Positions 42,247 to 51,932 are shown, numbered from the stretch's first letter. The stretch is DNA of 64,000 nucleotides from an uncultured Pelagibacteraceae bacterium (GCA_902626245.1 CACOED010000001.1:1-64000); one strand, 5' to 3'. Translations and numbers: made by a program. The notes: generated by a model not told the origin, from the sequence alone.

Positions 42247-43215
42247 ATGACAAAAAATATAATCCCTACAATTAATATTTCTACAATAATAAAAAATGGT
42301 TATGAAAGCCAAAGTTCAATTAAAATAATAAATAAAATTAAAAAAGCTTGTATTGATATAGGTTTTTTTCAGATAACTGGTCACGGCATAAGTCAAAAAA
42401 AAATAAAAAATATTTGTAATGTAGGGAATAAATTTTTCAATTCATCTGATAAAAATAAAAGAAAACTTTCGCCAAAAAAATGGAATCCTAGAAATAAAAA
42501 TATTTACAGAGGATATTTTCCAAATGACGTGAATGGAAAAGAAGGCTTAGATATTGGTGATCTAAAAGTTACAAAAAAGTATGCCAATAATATTAAAAAT
42601 CAATATATTGAATATATTGATCTAAAAAAATCTATAGACAAAAATTCAATTAAAATATTATCAAATTATTTTGATGAGGTTTATGATTTATGTGAAGTTC
42701 TGTTTCAAGCTATAATCAAGCTTTACAAAAAAGATATTAAAATTTCAAAAAATGCATTTTCTAGATATAAAACTTTAAGCACATTAAGATTTAACTACTA
42801 CCCTAATCAATTAAAACCTATTGAGATATCAAAACAAGATGGTGTTGCTCTTGGATGTGAAACTCATGTTGATAGCGGTATATTTACAGTTCTTTATCAG
42901 GACAAAAAAGGTGGTCTTCAGGTACAGAATAGAAAAAATCAAAAATGGTATGATGTTCCATTTAATAAAAATGCCCTAGTGGTAAATACTGGAAGAGCAT
43001 TAGAATTTTTAAGTGAAGGTAAGTTTAAAGCAACAAACCATCGTGTACTTTGGAATAAAAAAAAGAGAATGTCTATACCTTTCTTTTTTGAACCATCTTA
43101 TGATTTTAAAATGAATAAATCTTATCTAAATGGTACAAAATCAAATGACAAGGGTTTGGTGTACGAAAAATTTTTAAATCTATCTCTTAAAAAATTTATT
43201 GAATACCAAAGATAG
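42247..43215 (+). CDS. isopenicillin N synthase-like Fe(II)/2OG oxygenase
   Basis: The 322-aa protein has the IPNS/2OG oxygenase layout: an N-terminal DIOX_N-like region with CIDIGFFQITGHGIS, then the iron site HVDSGIFTVLYQDKKGGLQV (HxD) and the distal His in ATNHRVLWNKKKRMSIPFFFEP with the Arg-x-Ser for 2OG binding. The substrate is unknown; relatives include ethylene-forming enzyme, plant-type hydroxylases and many secondary-metabolite oxygenases. It directly follows an EamA permease gene with no gap and converges with the TRAP permease gene 2 bp away. Confidence 0.87.
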   Translation: MTKNIIPTINISTIIKNGYESQSSIKIINKIKKACIDIGFFQITGHGISQKKIKNICNVGNKFFNSSDKNKRKLSPKKWNPRNKNIYRGYFPNDVNGKEGLDIGDLKVTKKYANNIKNQYIEYIDLKKSIDKNSIKILSNYFDEVYDLCEVLFQAIIKLYKKDIKISKNAFSRYKTLSTLRFNYYPNQLKPIEISKQDGVALGCETHVDSGIFTVLYQDKKGGLQVQNRKNQKWYDVPFNKNALVVNTGRALEFLSEGKFKATNHRVLWNKKKRMSIPFFFEPSYDFKMNKSYLNGTKSNDKGLVYEKFLNLSLKKFIEYQR

Positions 43216-43217
43216 TT

Positions 43218-45578
43218 TTAGTTATTTCTAATCTTATAGTTTGTATAATTAAAATAACCGAAAATTATTAATAAAATTAATGAGAATATATAAACTACGT
43301 CTTTATTTGGTCGATCAAAATTTTCTGTTTTTAATTCTGTGATTATATCATCCATCTCTAAACCACTTTTTTTAGCCTCACCTTTCCAGTCGAGTGTATC
43401 TACAAAAATTTTATTATCTTTTTTAGCTAAATTTATACCATAATTTTCTAAATTAAATTCTTCATCGAATGTACCTTTTTTTATTTCAAAAAGTTTATAT
43501 CTTTCTCCATAAGGGCTAGGTCTTGTTACTTTTATATGAACATCTTTATTTGGCTGAAAGGAAACTATACTTGCATCATTTAAATTTACGTAATTAAATT
43601 TTGGATAAAATTTGTTTAAAACAAATTCTGGTGACAAAAAAGATATTGATATTACAAAAAATACTATTATCTCGAACCATCTTAACTTATTAATAAACCA
43701 TCCTTGGGTAGCTGCTGAAAAAACTAATATTCCTATTAAAGATGTTATAATTACTAAAATTGCATGCCAAATATTTTCTATACCAATTAATAATAGTTCG
43801 TGATTAAATAAAAATACAATAGGCAAAACTCCCGTCCTTAAACTATACCATAGTGCTTGAACTCCTGTTTTTAATGGATCTCCTCCAGATATTCCTGCAG
43901 CAGCATAAGATGCCAAACCAACAGGTGGTGTTACATCTGCCATTAAGCCAAAATAAAAAACAAATAAATGTACAGCTATTATAGGAAAAATATATCCTGA
44001 TGCGTTTCCTACATCTACCAATACCATAGACATTAACGATGCAACAACCACATAATTGGCGGTTGTAGGCAATCCCATTCCAAGTAATAAGCATAAAATT
44101 ATTGTTAGTAAGAGTAAAATTATTACATTATCTTTTGCAATAGATTCAATTACAATAATTAAGTTTGTGCTTAAACCTGTAGATCCAACTGCTCCGACAA
44201 TTACTCCTGCTGTAGCTATTGCAACCCCAACAGCAATCATATTAATTGCTCCTTTTTGCAAACCTACAACTGTTTCATTCCACCAAAGAGAAAGGTTTTC
44301 TTTTAAATTATTATTTTTCCTTGATGTAATTACTTTATATAAAAAATTTACTGAAACTAGTGATATCGTTGCATAAAAAATTGAATAGGAAGCGGTAAGT
44401 CTTAGATAAACCAACAAATAGATCAAAACAAATATTGGAATTAAAAAATGAAGACCAGATAAGAAAGTTTCTTTTAGCTTTGGTAATTTATCTTTTTCAA
44501 TTCCTTTCAGTCCAAGTTTTAGTGCTTCAAGATGTGAAATATAAAAAAGAGCTATATAAGAAATTATTGCTGGTAAAAATGCATGTTTTACTATTTCAAA
44601 GTAAGTTACTCCTATAAAACTTGCCATAACAAATGCAGCTGCACCCATAACGGGAGGCATAATTTGTCCATTAACAGATGAAGCAACTTCAATTGCGCCA
44701 GCTTTTTCTTTTGAAAATCCTGTTTGTTTCATAATTGGAATTGTAAATGTTCCAGTAGTAACTGTATTTGCAACAGAAGAACCTGAAATCATTCCAGTCA
44801 TTCCAGATCCAAGAATGGCGGCTTTTGCAGGTCCTCCTCTTGTTTTTCCAACCATTGCAAATGCCAAATCTAAAAAATATTTTCCTCCTCCAGCTGTTTC
44901 TAAAAATGCACCAAACAACACAAATAAAAATATAAAATCCACAGAAACTCCAATTGGGATTCCAAAAATTGCTTCTTGGTCAAACCACTGAAATCCGACA
45001 AGTCTCTTTAAAGATAAACCACCGTGCGATACAATTTCAGGAGCATATTGTCCATAATAAGAAAACAATAAAAAACATACTGCAATAACTACTAATGGTA
45101 TCCCAATTACTCTTCTTGTTGCCTCTAATAAAATTAAAATTCCAGTTGAGCCAATTATTAGTTCAATCGGGATGCTATAATTATTGTATTTTAATATATA
45201 TAAAACACCGCCTCTATCAATTAAGTCATCATAAAAAAAGTAAATGTAAAGACAACATGATATTCCAATTATGCCAATCGTAATATCAATGAAATTAACT
45301 TTTCCTCTTTTGAAAGTTGGAAAAATTAAAAATGCTAACAAGAGAGCAAATCCTAAATGAATTGCTCTTGCTGGTAAGCCTTTGAACATTCCAAAATCAA
45401 ACATAAAAGGGAATGGAGACGCGTACCAAAGTTGAAAAAATGACCAAATAATTGCTATTGTAGAAACAATTTTAAGATGTAAGCCAGTAAGTCTTTTTGT
45501 TGGTGAAAGATCCTCGTCAATTTTTGCCTGTATATTAGTATTGACCGATTGATTCATTTTAAAATCATATACTAACAA
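43218..45578 (-). CDS. TRAP transporter fused permease (DctQM type) with DUF3394-like C-terminus
   Basis: The 786-aa protein combines the small 4-TM part and the large 12-TM part of TRAP permeases, as usual for TAXI-type systems. Core motifs include GGKYFLDLAFAMVGKTRGGPAKAAILGSGMTGMISGSSVANTVTTG in the middle region and GMGLPTTANYVVVASLM near residue 500. The C-terminal part (GTFDEEFNLENYGI ... AKKSGLEMDDIITEL) resembles the periplasmic DUF3394 domain found at the end of these fused permeases. It is read after the TAXI receptor gene, across an intrinsic terminator. Confidence 0.9.
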   Translation of the reverse strand: MLVYDFKMNQSVNTNIQAKIDEDLSPTKRLTGLHLKIVSTIAIIWSFFQLWYASPFPFMFDFGMFKGLPARAIHLGFALLLAFLIFPTFKRGKVNFIDITIGIIGISCCLYIYFFYDDLIDRGGVLYILKYNNYSIPIELIIGSTGILILLEATRRVIGIPLVVIAVCFLLFSYYGQYAPEIVSHGGLSLKRLVGFQWFDQEAIFGIPIGVSVDFIFLFVLFGAFLETAGGGKYFLDLAFAMVGKTRGGPAKAAILGSGMTGMISGSSVANTVTTGTFTIPIMKQTGFSKEKAGAIEVASSVNGQIMPPVMGAAAFVMASFIGVTYFEIVKHAFLPAIISYIALFYISHLEALKLGLKGIEKDKLPKLKETFLSGLHFLIPIFVLIYLLVYLRLTASYSIFYATISLVSVNFLYKVITSRKNNNLKENLSLWWNETVVGLQKGAINMIAVGVAIATAGVIVGAVGSTGLSTNLIIVIESIAKDNVIILLLLTIILCLLLGMGLPTTANYVVVASLMSMVLVDVGNASGYIFPIIAVHLFVFYFGLMADVTPPVGLASYAAAGISGGDPLKTGVQALWYSLRTGVLPIVFLFNHELLLIGIENIWHAILVIITSLIGILVFSAATQGWFINKLRWFEIIVFFVISISFLSPEFVLNKFYPKFNYVNLNDASIVSFQPNKDVHIKVTRPSPYGERYKLFEIKKGTFDEEFNLENYGINLAKKDNKIFVDTLDWKGEAKKSGLEMDDIITELKTENFDRPNKDVVYIFSLILLIIFGYFNYTNYKIRNN

Positions 45579-45610
45579 AAAAAAGGCCCAATATAAATAT
45601 TGGGCCTTTT
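45577..45610 (-). terminator. intrinsic terminator between TAXI receptor and TRAP permease genes
   Basis: A perfect 13-bp stem, aaaaggcccaata (45581-45593) and tattgggcctttt (45598-45610), with a 4-nt loop. On the minus strand it ends in a run of T (complement of the A run at 45577-45584). It lies in the 48-bp gap and should reduce transcription of the permease relative to the receptor. Confidence 0.88.
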
Positions 45611-45626
45611 AATTTTATTAATTAAA

Positions 45627-46631
45627 TTACATCAATCCAACTTCTTTATAATATCTAATAGCGCCTTCATGTAAAGGAGCTGATAAACCATCAGCTATCA
45701 TATCTTCCTTTTTTAAAGGTGCAAAAGCAGGATGTTGCTTTCTAAAATCATCGAAATTTTCGAAAACCGCTTTTACTACTAAATAAACTAGGTCAGCCTC
45801 AACAGCATTGCTAGTAACGACAGTAGCTTTAACACCAAAAGTAGTTACATCTTTTTTTTGTCCAGTGTAAGTACCTTTAGGTATTGTTGCAGCAGCATAA
45901 TAATCTGCACCATCAATTAAACCTTGAACAGGTCCACCTGTTAAGTTAATTGGTAATGCTTTAGCTCCACAAGTTGCTGCTTGTTCCATCGCACCATTTG
46001 GAAATCCTACTGAATAACCAAAAGCATCTATTTTACCGTCGCAAAGAGCTTTAACTTGTTCAGATGAAGTAAGTTCAGTTGTAGATTTAAAGTAACTGTT
46101 ATCTACTCCCATTGCTTTCATAAGTTCTTCCATAGTTCCTCTTTGACCAGAACCAGGGTTACCTATGTTAACAACTTTACCTTTTAAACCTTTAAAGTCT
46201 TTAACTTTTGCTTTTTTTCTAGCCCAAATTTGGAAAGGTTCGTTGTGAACTGAAAAAACAGCTCTTAGTCCTTTAAACTGTTTTCCTTCCCATTTACTTG
46301 ATCCATTAAAAGCATGAAATTGCCAGTCAGATTGAGCTACACCAAATTGAAATTCACCCTCTTTAATTTGACCAATATTATAATTTGATCCTCCTGTTGA
46401 TGGAGCTGTGCATCTATAAGCTTTATCTATTCCTTTTTTTCTTCCGTGTTCTTTTGCTATTGCTGATTTATGCAACATTTTGCAAATAGCATTTCCTGTT
46501 TGGAAATAAACTCCAGTAGGTCCACCAGTTCCAATTGTAAAGAACTCAGCAGATTTTGCTACAGTTGAAAATGAAAATGTAGAAACAACAAGAGCTAAAA
46601 CAGCAGAAAAAGTAGTTATTATTTTTCTCAT
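45627..46631 (-). CDS. TAXI-family TRAP transporter solute receptor
   Basis: This 334-aa receptor has a signal peptide (MRKIITTFSAVLALVVSTFS ... VAKSA) and the TAXI signature FFTIGTGGPTGVYFQTGNAIC near residue 30, followed by TGGSNYNIGQIKEGEFQFGVAQSD and KGKVVNIGNPGSGQRGTM. TAXI receptors bind organic acids such as glutamate, 2-oxoglutarate or aromatic/keto acids; the ligand is not readable here. A strong AAGGAGGGG ribosome binding site precedes the start. The gene has its own promoter-like element upstream and a terminator downstream, fitting high expression. Confidence 0.9.
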   Translation of the reverse strand: MRKIITTFSAVLALVVSTFSFSTVAKSAEFFTIGTGGPTGVYFQTGNAICKMLHKSAIAKEHGRKKGIDKAYRCTAPSTGGSNYNIGQIKEGEFQFGVAQSDWQFHAFNGSSKWEGKQFKGLRAVFSVHNEPFQIWARKKAKVKDFKGLKGKVVNIGNPGSGQRGTMEELMKAMGVDNSYFKSTTELTSSEQVKALCDGKIDAFGYSVGFPNGAMEQAATCGAKALPINLTGGPVQGLIDGADYYAAATIPKGTYTGQKKDVTTFGVKATVVTSNAVEADLVYLVVKAVFENFDDFRKQHPAFAPLKKEDMIADGLSAPLHEGAIRYYKEVGLM

Positions 46632-46660
46632 GTCTTCCCCTCCTTATTATTTAATATAAA

Positions 46661-46689
46661 AATGTACCTATTTAAATGAATGTTGTCTA
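46661..46689 (-). promoter_or_regulatory. sigma70-like promoter for the TAXI receptor gene
   Basis: On the minus strand TAGACA (46684-46689) matches the -35 box at five of six positions, and TACATT (46661-46666) matches the -10 box at four of six, with a 17-bp spacer. It sits about 30 bp upstream of the receptor start with its AAGGAGGGG ribosome binding site. Confidence 0.5.
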
Positions 46690-46722
46690 GTTTAGAATTA
46701 TTATAATCTTTAAGGTTGTATT

Positions 46723-47946
46723 CTAATTATTTGACCAATCTTTAAGTCTATTTGTACCTTCAATTATTTTGGGGGCATATATTTTAATTTTATCATAATT
46801 AATTTCCTCATTATGAACAGTATTCTTCATGAAGTTTTCTCCATCAAAATCTGTAAAGCTTAGTCTAGCTAACATTCTATTTTGAGAAAAACCAAAATCA
46901 GAACCTGGTAATAATGCAACTCCAGTTTCTTTTAAAATGCTATTACACATTTCGCTAGATGTTGAAAATTTTTTATTAACAAACTCAGGTAGAAGATAAA
47001 ATCCACCTTGAGGTTTATTAATTAATACGTTGTTAGATTTCAAATTTTCATAAACATAATTTCCTACTGATTTTAAAATATTTTTTGAATGATTAATGTA
47101 ATCTGCATGCTCATTGTTGTGTGCTGCTATTGCTGCATATTGAATTGGAGAACTTACTGAAGAAAATGTTTCACTAGCCAAAACTTTAAGCTGACTTGTT
47201 ATTTCAGATAAATTACTTGGTAATATAAAGTATCCTAATCTCCAGCCTCCTGCTCCACACCATTTACTTAAACCGGTACTTATAATTGTATTTTGTGGAC
47301 AATAATTTGATATAGATTTGTAATTATCTTCAAAAGTTAATTCTGAATAAATTTCATCAGATAGAAAAAAAAGATTATATTTTTTTGCTAATTTTGAAAT
47401 TTCATCTAAATTTGTACATATCTGTCCAGATGGATTATTTGGAGAGTTAAGAAAAATTAAATATTTTTTTTTCTTATCTTTTTTAATTATATCCTCTATT
47501 TCTTTAGCAGTTGGAAACCAATTATTTTCACTTTTTGTTTCAATCCATTTAATTTTATTCCTTCCTATGATTGCTTGTGGTGCATAAGACACCCAGCTTG
47601 GAGTTGGAAGAATTATTTCACCATCGAATAAAATTTGTAATAAAAACATTAACTCTTTTGATCCTGGCCCGATAATTATGTTTGAGCTTGAATATTCTTG
47701 ACCTTTCTTTTTTGAAATATATTTTGCAATAGAAATTCTTAAATCCTCAAGTCCCTGCATGGGAAGATACTTATTTTGATGAGCATTATTTTTCAATTCA
47801 TCAATAATTTTTTGTGGTACTTTGAATGGTGATTGGCCAAAACCAAATTTAAATATTTTTTTTCCTTCACTTTCTAGTTTATTTGATTTTTCATTAATAA
47901 GAAGAGTGGATGAAGGTTTTAAATTTTTAATAAAATCTTTGATCAT
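46723..47946 (-). CDS. class I/II PLP-dependent aminotransferase
   Basis: The 407-aa enzyme has the fold type I motifs: IIIGPGSKELMFLLQ, LNSPNNPSGQICT, LFFLSDEIYSELTFE with the PLP-contacting Asp and Tyr, and the Schiff-base lysine in STGLSKWCGAGGWRLGYF. It resembles aspartate/aromatic aminotransferase-like proteins (AspC/AlaA group). It is a single gene on the minus strand upstream of the TAXI receptor gene, separated by 91 bp, so it may act on the imported keto or amino acid, but this link is weak. Confidence 0.88.
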   Translation of the reverse strand: MIKDFIKNLKPSSTLLINEKSNKLESEGKKIFKFGFGQSPFKVPQKIIDELKNNAHQNKYLPMQGLEDLRISIAKYISKKKGQEYSSSNIIIGPGSKELMFLLQILFDGEIILPTPSWVSYAPQAIIGRNKIKWIETKSENNWFPTAKEIEDIIKKDKKKKYLIFLNSPNNPSGQICTNLDEISKLAKKYNLFFLSDEIYSELTFEDNYKSISNYCPQNTIISTGLSKWCGAGGWRLGYFILPSNLSEITSQLKVLASETFSSVSSPIQYAAIAAHNNEHADYINHSKNILKSVGNYVYENLKSNNVLINKPQGGFYLLPEFVNKKFSTSSEMCNSILKETGVALLPGSDFGFSQNRMLARLSFTDFDGENFMKNTVHNEEINYDKIKIYAPKIIEGTNRLKDWSNN

Positions 47947-48028
47947 TTTTTATATAATTATGATACTAAATAGAAATATAAGAGTATATGCAAAATGTAT
48001 TATATATAATAATTAAGGATAATTAGTA

Positions 48029-48336
48029 ATGTCTAAAATAATAGTTCTAGCAAGTTTTCATCCAAAAAAAGATAAAGTTAATGAAGTTAAAGAAATAATA
48101 TCGTATATGATAAAACCTACAAGGCTAGAGGAAGGTAATGAACTTTACAATTTTTATGAAGAAAAAATAAAGATGGTAAAATTATATCTTTTCACCTTTT
48201 TGAAATTTATAAAAATTCTGACGCTCTAGATTTTCACAGAGAAACAAATCATTACAAAGATTATAGATCTAAAATAGAAGATTTGCTGGAAAAGCCTAGA
48301 GAGGTAAAAGTTTTAAATTCGATAGATTCGATATAA
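48029..48336 (+). pseudogene. ABM (antibiotic biosynthesis monooxygenase)-like protein, broken by a frameshift
   Basis: The ORF track shows 66 codons (48029-48229), but only the first 48 or so look like a protein (MSKIIVLASFHPKKDKVNEVKE ... LYNFYEEK). The remainder continues in another frame as DGKIISFHLFEIYKNSDALDF and ends at 48336 with LNSIDSI. Adding one A in the run within gaagaaaaaataaag (about 48159-48168) restores a continuous protein of about 102 aa with an ABM-type alpha+beta pattern. The downstream frame ends 3 bp before the convergent dehydrogenase gene stop, so the full-length gene fits the spacing. A homopolymer sequencing error, a real recent frameshift or slippage are all possible. 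Confidence 0.7.
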
Positions 48337-48339
48337 ATT

Positions 48340-49365
48340 TTAATAACCAAGCTTTTTATCTACTTGATTTGATAATTCTTTATTCTCAATAAAAAGTTTT
48401 AAATTATTAAAGAATATACCAAGTGTTAATTCGACATAGTTCCCGTCGTCGTCTGAAGATACGTGAGGTGTAATAACTAAATTGGGAGTATCCCAAAGTT
48501 TTGAGCTTTTATCTAATGGTTCATGAGAAAATACATCAAGTATTGCTCCCGCTATTTCATTTTTCTTAAGTTTATTACTTAACGCATCATAATCCATCAC
48601 AGATTGTCTTCCTATATTTACAATTCCACATGTAGTTTTAAGCATGTCGAGCCTTTTTTTATTAATTAAATTTTTAGTTTCAGGTGTTTCAGGAAGTGCT
48701 AAATATAAAAAATCAGCCTCAGGCAAAATACTATCGATTTTATCTATCGTGATAATTTTTGAACAGCCTTCAGCTTTTTTCCCTCTTTTATTAACTCCTA
48801 TAACATTTGCACCTAATTTTGAAACATGTTTTGCCATTGATCCCCCTAGTGATCCCGTGCCAACTACAACTATTGTTTTTCCATGAATTGGATTACTAAA
48901 TAATGAAACAAATTCTTTATTTTTTTGGTGGGTAATTAATCTTGTCATGTGATTTTGTAGCATTAAAATACTCATTAAACCAAACTCGCCAGCTTTTTTA
49001 GCATGAGCTCCACTGCTATTGGTTAAAACTAAGTCATCACTCATCCAGTCCAAAGGAAGCAAATGTTCGATACCTGCGGAAATAACATGAATCCACTTAA
49101 GTTTTGGTGCTATCTCTTTAAGATTTTTTGTTGGAAAATTCCAAGCCAACAAAATATGTGAGTTTGAAATTGATTTTTTAAAATTTTCCTCATCCCAATC
49201 AAAAAAAACTTCTATTTTTTCCCTAATTTCTGGGAATTTATTGAGAATATTTTCAAAACGATCCTTTGTAATTGTAAAATTTTTTTCTCCTTCAGCATCA
49301 GTGGGAAATGATCCTGGCGCCCAATGATTATTTTTAATATGAATTTTTATTTTTTTATTTTTCAA
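48340..49365 (-). CDS. D-isomer-specific 2-hydroxyacid dehydrogenase
   Basis: The 341-aa protein has the NAD-binding GTGSLGGSMAKHVSKLGANVIGV segment near residue 167, the catalytic Arg region GIVNIGRQSVMDYDAL (slightly altered from the usual NxARG), the Glu in DVFSHEPLDKSSKLW and the catalytic His in VITPHVSSD. Members reduce 2-keto acids or oxidise D-2-hydroxy acids. It overlaps the Rieske oxygenase gene by 4 bp and is co-translated with it. Confidence 0.9.
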   Translation of the reverse strand: MKNKKIKIHIKNNHWAPGSFPTDAEGEKNFTITKDRFENILNKFPEIREKIEVFFDWDEENFKKSISNSHILLAWNFPTKNLKEIAPKLKWIHVISAGIEHLLPLDWMSDDLVLTNSSGAHAKKAGEFGLMSILMLQNHMTRLITHQKNKEFVSLFSNPIHGKTIVVVGTGSLGGSMAKHVSKLGANVIGVNKRGKKAEGCSKIITIDKIDSILPEADFLYLALPETPETKNLINKKRLDMLKTTCGIVNIGRQSVMDYDALSNKLKKNEIAGAILDVFSHEPLDKSSKLWDTPNLVITPHVSSDDDGNYVELTLGIFFNNLKLFIENKELSNQVDKKLGY

Positions 49366-50711
49366 AATGCTCCATTCTTTTCCATGTTAGACAATTCTTT
49401 TATTATGAATGAGTCACGATCTTTATTGGACATTTTTTCCGAATCAAATTGTAGTTTCATCACTGCAGCTCCAATTGATTTTATAAATTTTCGATCGTCA
49501 ATATTTCTTTTTGGCACTCTTAATACTGTATCTTGACCGTATGTTTTGATTGTGTCGTCACTATTTTTAAATTGTTTCGGTTCTATTCCTTCTTGTAAAG
49601 ACTTAATTGATTTTCTTATATTTCTTCTGTAAGCCATTATCCCATGGTCAGTTGGCATTAGATGCTCACCTTTGTGAGAACTTATAGATCCCATTCCTTC
49701 AACTGCTTCAGTATCACCTGGGCTCTTTTGTTTTTCTTCAAATGTTCTATCGACCGTTTCACCAGCTTCTATTCTTTCATATCCCTCTTTATTATCATAT
49801 TCTATTGGATCTCCTCTTTCTCCAAAATTAGCCCATGCAATTGCCATACAATTGTGATCATCTACAGGAACTACCCATCTTGTAAAAGAACTTCTTCCAA
49901 AATATTTAGTTTTTGTTCCATCTGCTGCGAATGCAGAACCTGCCTGAGTAAAATTAGGCAATATTAATTCATTAATTCTGACCCATACATTATCATCAAC
50001 TCTTCTTATATTAGCACCAAGATATTGGTTGTCTCTTTCATAAAATTCAATCTCTCCTACTTCTGCAAAACCTTCAGAAAATTGAATACCTGAACTTTGG
50101 CCATGTAGAAATGATGTATGTACAGGATCCATAATTGCATCAAGTACCTGTATCCAATTACATTTATAACTTATCTTGTAAGGACTTCTTTTGTCGTAAG
50201 AAGTTTCATATGCATCATAATGTGGAAACTCAGGAACTTTTTCTGGAGGTCCCATAAAAGCAAAAATTATTCCATTAAATTCTTTTATTGGATAAGCACC
50301 TAATTTAAATTTTTCCCTTACAAATTTTGCTTGTTTTGAATCAGGATCTTCTCCTGGTGTTTCTAAAATTTCACCATCAGGAGAAAATAACCATCCATGA
50401 TAACAACATCTTATTCCTTTTGACTCAGTTTTACCAAAAACTAACGAAGCTCTTCTATGTGTACAAAACTTATGAATAAGACCAATTTTATTTTCTGTAG
50501 TTTTAAAAATTACTAAGTCTTCTCCAAGTACTCTTATTTCTAAAGGAGTATGTGTAACATCTTTTGATAATGCCACTGGATGCCAATACCTTCTAAGATA
50601 TTCACCTGCAGGAGTACCATGATCGGTATGAGTGAGTAACTGATCATAACCAGGGTTTTGTGCCTGAATGTATCCTCTGTATTTATTTTCAAAATTCACC
50701 CTTATCTCCAA
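49362..50711 (-). CDS. Rieske non-heme iron oxygenase, alpha subunit (phthalate-dioxygenase-like group)
   Basis: The 449-aa protein has a Rieske [2Fe-2S] site CTHRR ... CCYHGW (CxH and CxxH) near residues 85-107 and the mononuclear iron site DAIMDPVHTSFLHG near residue 190. The length and single-subunit style resemble phthalate 4,5-dioxygenase or carbazole/vanillate-type oxygenases. A reductase gene was not found nearby, so electrons must come from elsewhere. It is divergent from a second Rieske oxygenase across 84 bp. The substrate is unknown. Confidence 0.9.
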   Translation of the reverse strand: MEIRVNFENKYRGYIQAQNPGYDQLLTHTDHGTPAGEYLRRYWHPVALSKDVTHTPLEIRVLGEDLVIFKTTENKIGLIHKFCTHRRASLVFGKTESKGIRCCYHGWLFSPDGEILETPGEDPDSKQAKFVREKFKLGAYPIKEFNGIIFAFMGPPEKVPEFPHYDAYETSYDKRSPYKISYKCNWIQVLDAIMDPVHTSFLHGQSSGIQFSEGFAEVGEIEFYERDNQYLGANIRRVDDNVWVRINELILPNFTQAGSAFAADGTKTKYFGRSSFTRWVVPVDDHNCMAIAWANFGERGDPIEYDNKEGYERIEAGETVDRTFEEKQKSPGDTEAVEGMGSISSHKGEHLMPTDHGIMAYRRNIRKSIKSLQEGIEPKQFKNSDDTIKTYGQDTVLRVPKRNIDDRKFIKSIGAAVMKLQFDSEKMSNKDRDSFIIKELSNMEKNGAF

Positions 50712-50795
50712 AATAAACCTTAATATATCTAAGATATATTTTATTGAAATAGAGTTAATTCACAAATAAATTCAAAAAATAAGCTATTTTTTGTT

Positions 50796-51932
50796 ATGCC
50801 AGTAATAAATAAAAATATTAAAATTAAATCACCAAAAAATAAAAATACAATATTTGGCCTTCCAGCAAAATCTTATACTGACAGTGATTTTTGGAAAAAA
50901 GAGTGTGAAACTGTTTTATCTGATGGCTGGCTATTTGTTGCTTTTGCAAATGAATTTAAAAAAGCTGGAGATGTAAAACCAATTTTTATAGCTGGAAAAC
51001 CAATCCTAATTCTAAAAAATGAGAATAATGAAATTACTGCTTTTCATAATGTCTGTAGCCATAGATGTTTAAAATTAGTAAATGAGGAAAAAAATATTGG
51101 TAAAATTATTCGTTGTCCCTACCATGCTTGGTCTTATGATCTTCAAGGAAATTTAAAAGCTGCACCTCACATTGGAGGTACAGATATACATAGGCCAAAA
51201 GGATTTAATTTTAAAAATCATGGACTTAAAAAAATTAGAATTCATATTTGGCATGATTGGGTATTTATAAATATAAATGGAAAAGCAAAAAAATTTGAAG
51301 AATACGCAAAAACTTTATTTTCAAAATTTAAAGACTTAGATCTAAGTAAAATTAAATATGAAGCAACTTTAGATTTTGGAAATATTAATTCAAATTGGAA
51401 ATTTCTAATTGAAAATTTTATTGAACCATATCATGTTCAATTTGTTCACAAAACCACTACAAATCAACCACTAAGAGATCATTACACAATTGTGGACGGT
51501 ATTTGTTATGGAAGTGGCGTTGATGTTGCTAAAGAAGACAATAAAAATAGTAGTGCCTTATCAGTATCTTCTAAATATCTTTCTTTATTTCCAAACTTTA
51601 TAATTGGAACTTATTATCCTAATCAGATAGGTGTTTATTTAAATATTCCTATCGGTCCAGGAACTACAAGCCAAAAAAGAATAATATATTCAACTGGTGG
51701 AAAACCTATGTCTAAAGAAGAGATTGATATTACAAAGAAGATATGGTGGAGTGTACATAAAGAGGATCATGAAATGTGCGAAAGACTACAGGAAGGAAGA
51801 TCGTCACCTGCTTCAAATGATGGAGGATTATTATCTCCCCATTGGGAAAAAGGAGTTCAAAAATTTCAACAATTAATAATACAAGCAACTATGAAATCAA
51901 AAAAAATAATGAAAGGTAAAAAAAATGTCTAA
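50796..51932 (+). CDS. Rieske non-heme iron oxygenase (choline/carnitine monooxygenase-like size class)
   Basis: This 378-aa oxygenase has the Rieske motifs CSHRC ... CPYHAWSYD near residues 86-110 and the iron site ENFIEPYHVQFVH near residue 208. Its length resembles choline monooxygenase, carnitine monooxygenase CntA and stachydrine demethylase, which act on quaternary amines. The upstream start uses the ATG at 50796, about 15 residues before the family's conserved region. It overlaps the VOC gene by 8 bp and opens the long plus-strand catabolic operon. Confidence 0.88.
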   Translation: MPVINKNIKIKSPKNKNTIFGLPAKSYTDSDFWKKECETVLSDGWLFVAFANEFKKAGDVKPIFIAGKPILILKNENNEITAFHNVCSHRCLKLVNEEKNIGKIIRCPYHAWSYDLQGNLKAAPHIGGTDIHRPKGFNFKNHGLKKIRIHIWHDWVFININGKAKKFEEYAKTLFSKFKDLDLSKIKYEATLDFGNINSNWKFLIENFIEPYHVQFVHKTTTNQPLRDHYTIVDGICYGSGVDVAKEDNKNSSALSVSSKYLSLFPNFIIGTYYPNQIGVYLNIPIGPGTTSQKRIIYSTGGKPMSKEEIDITKKIWWSVHKEDHEMCERLQEGRSSPASNDGGLLSPHWEKGVQKFQQLIIQATMKSKKIMKGKKNV

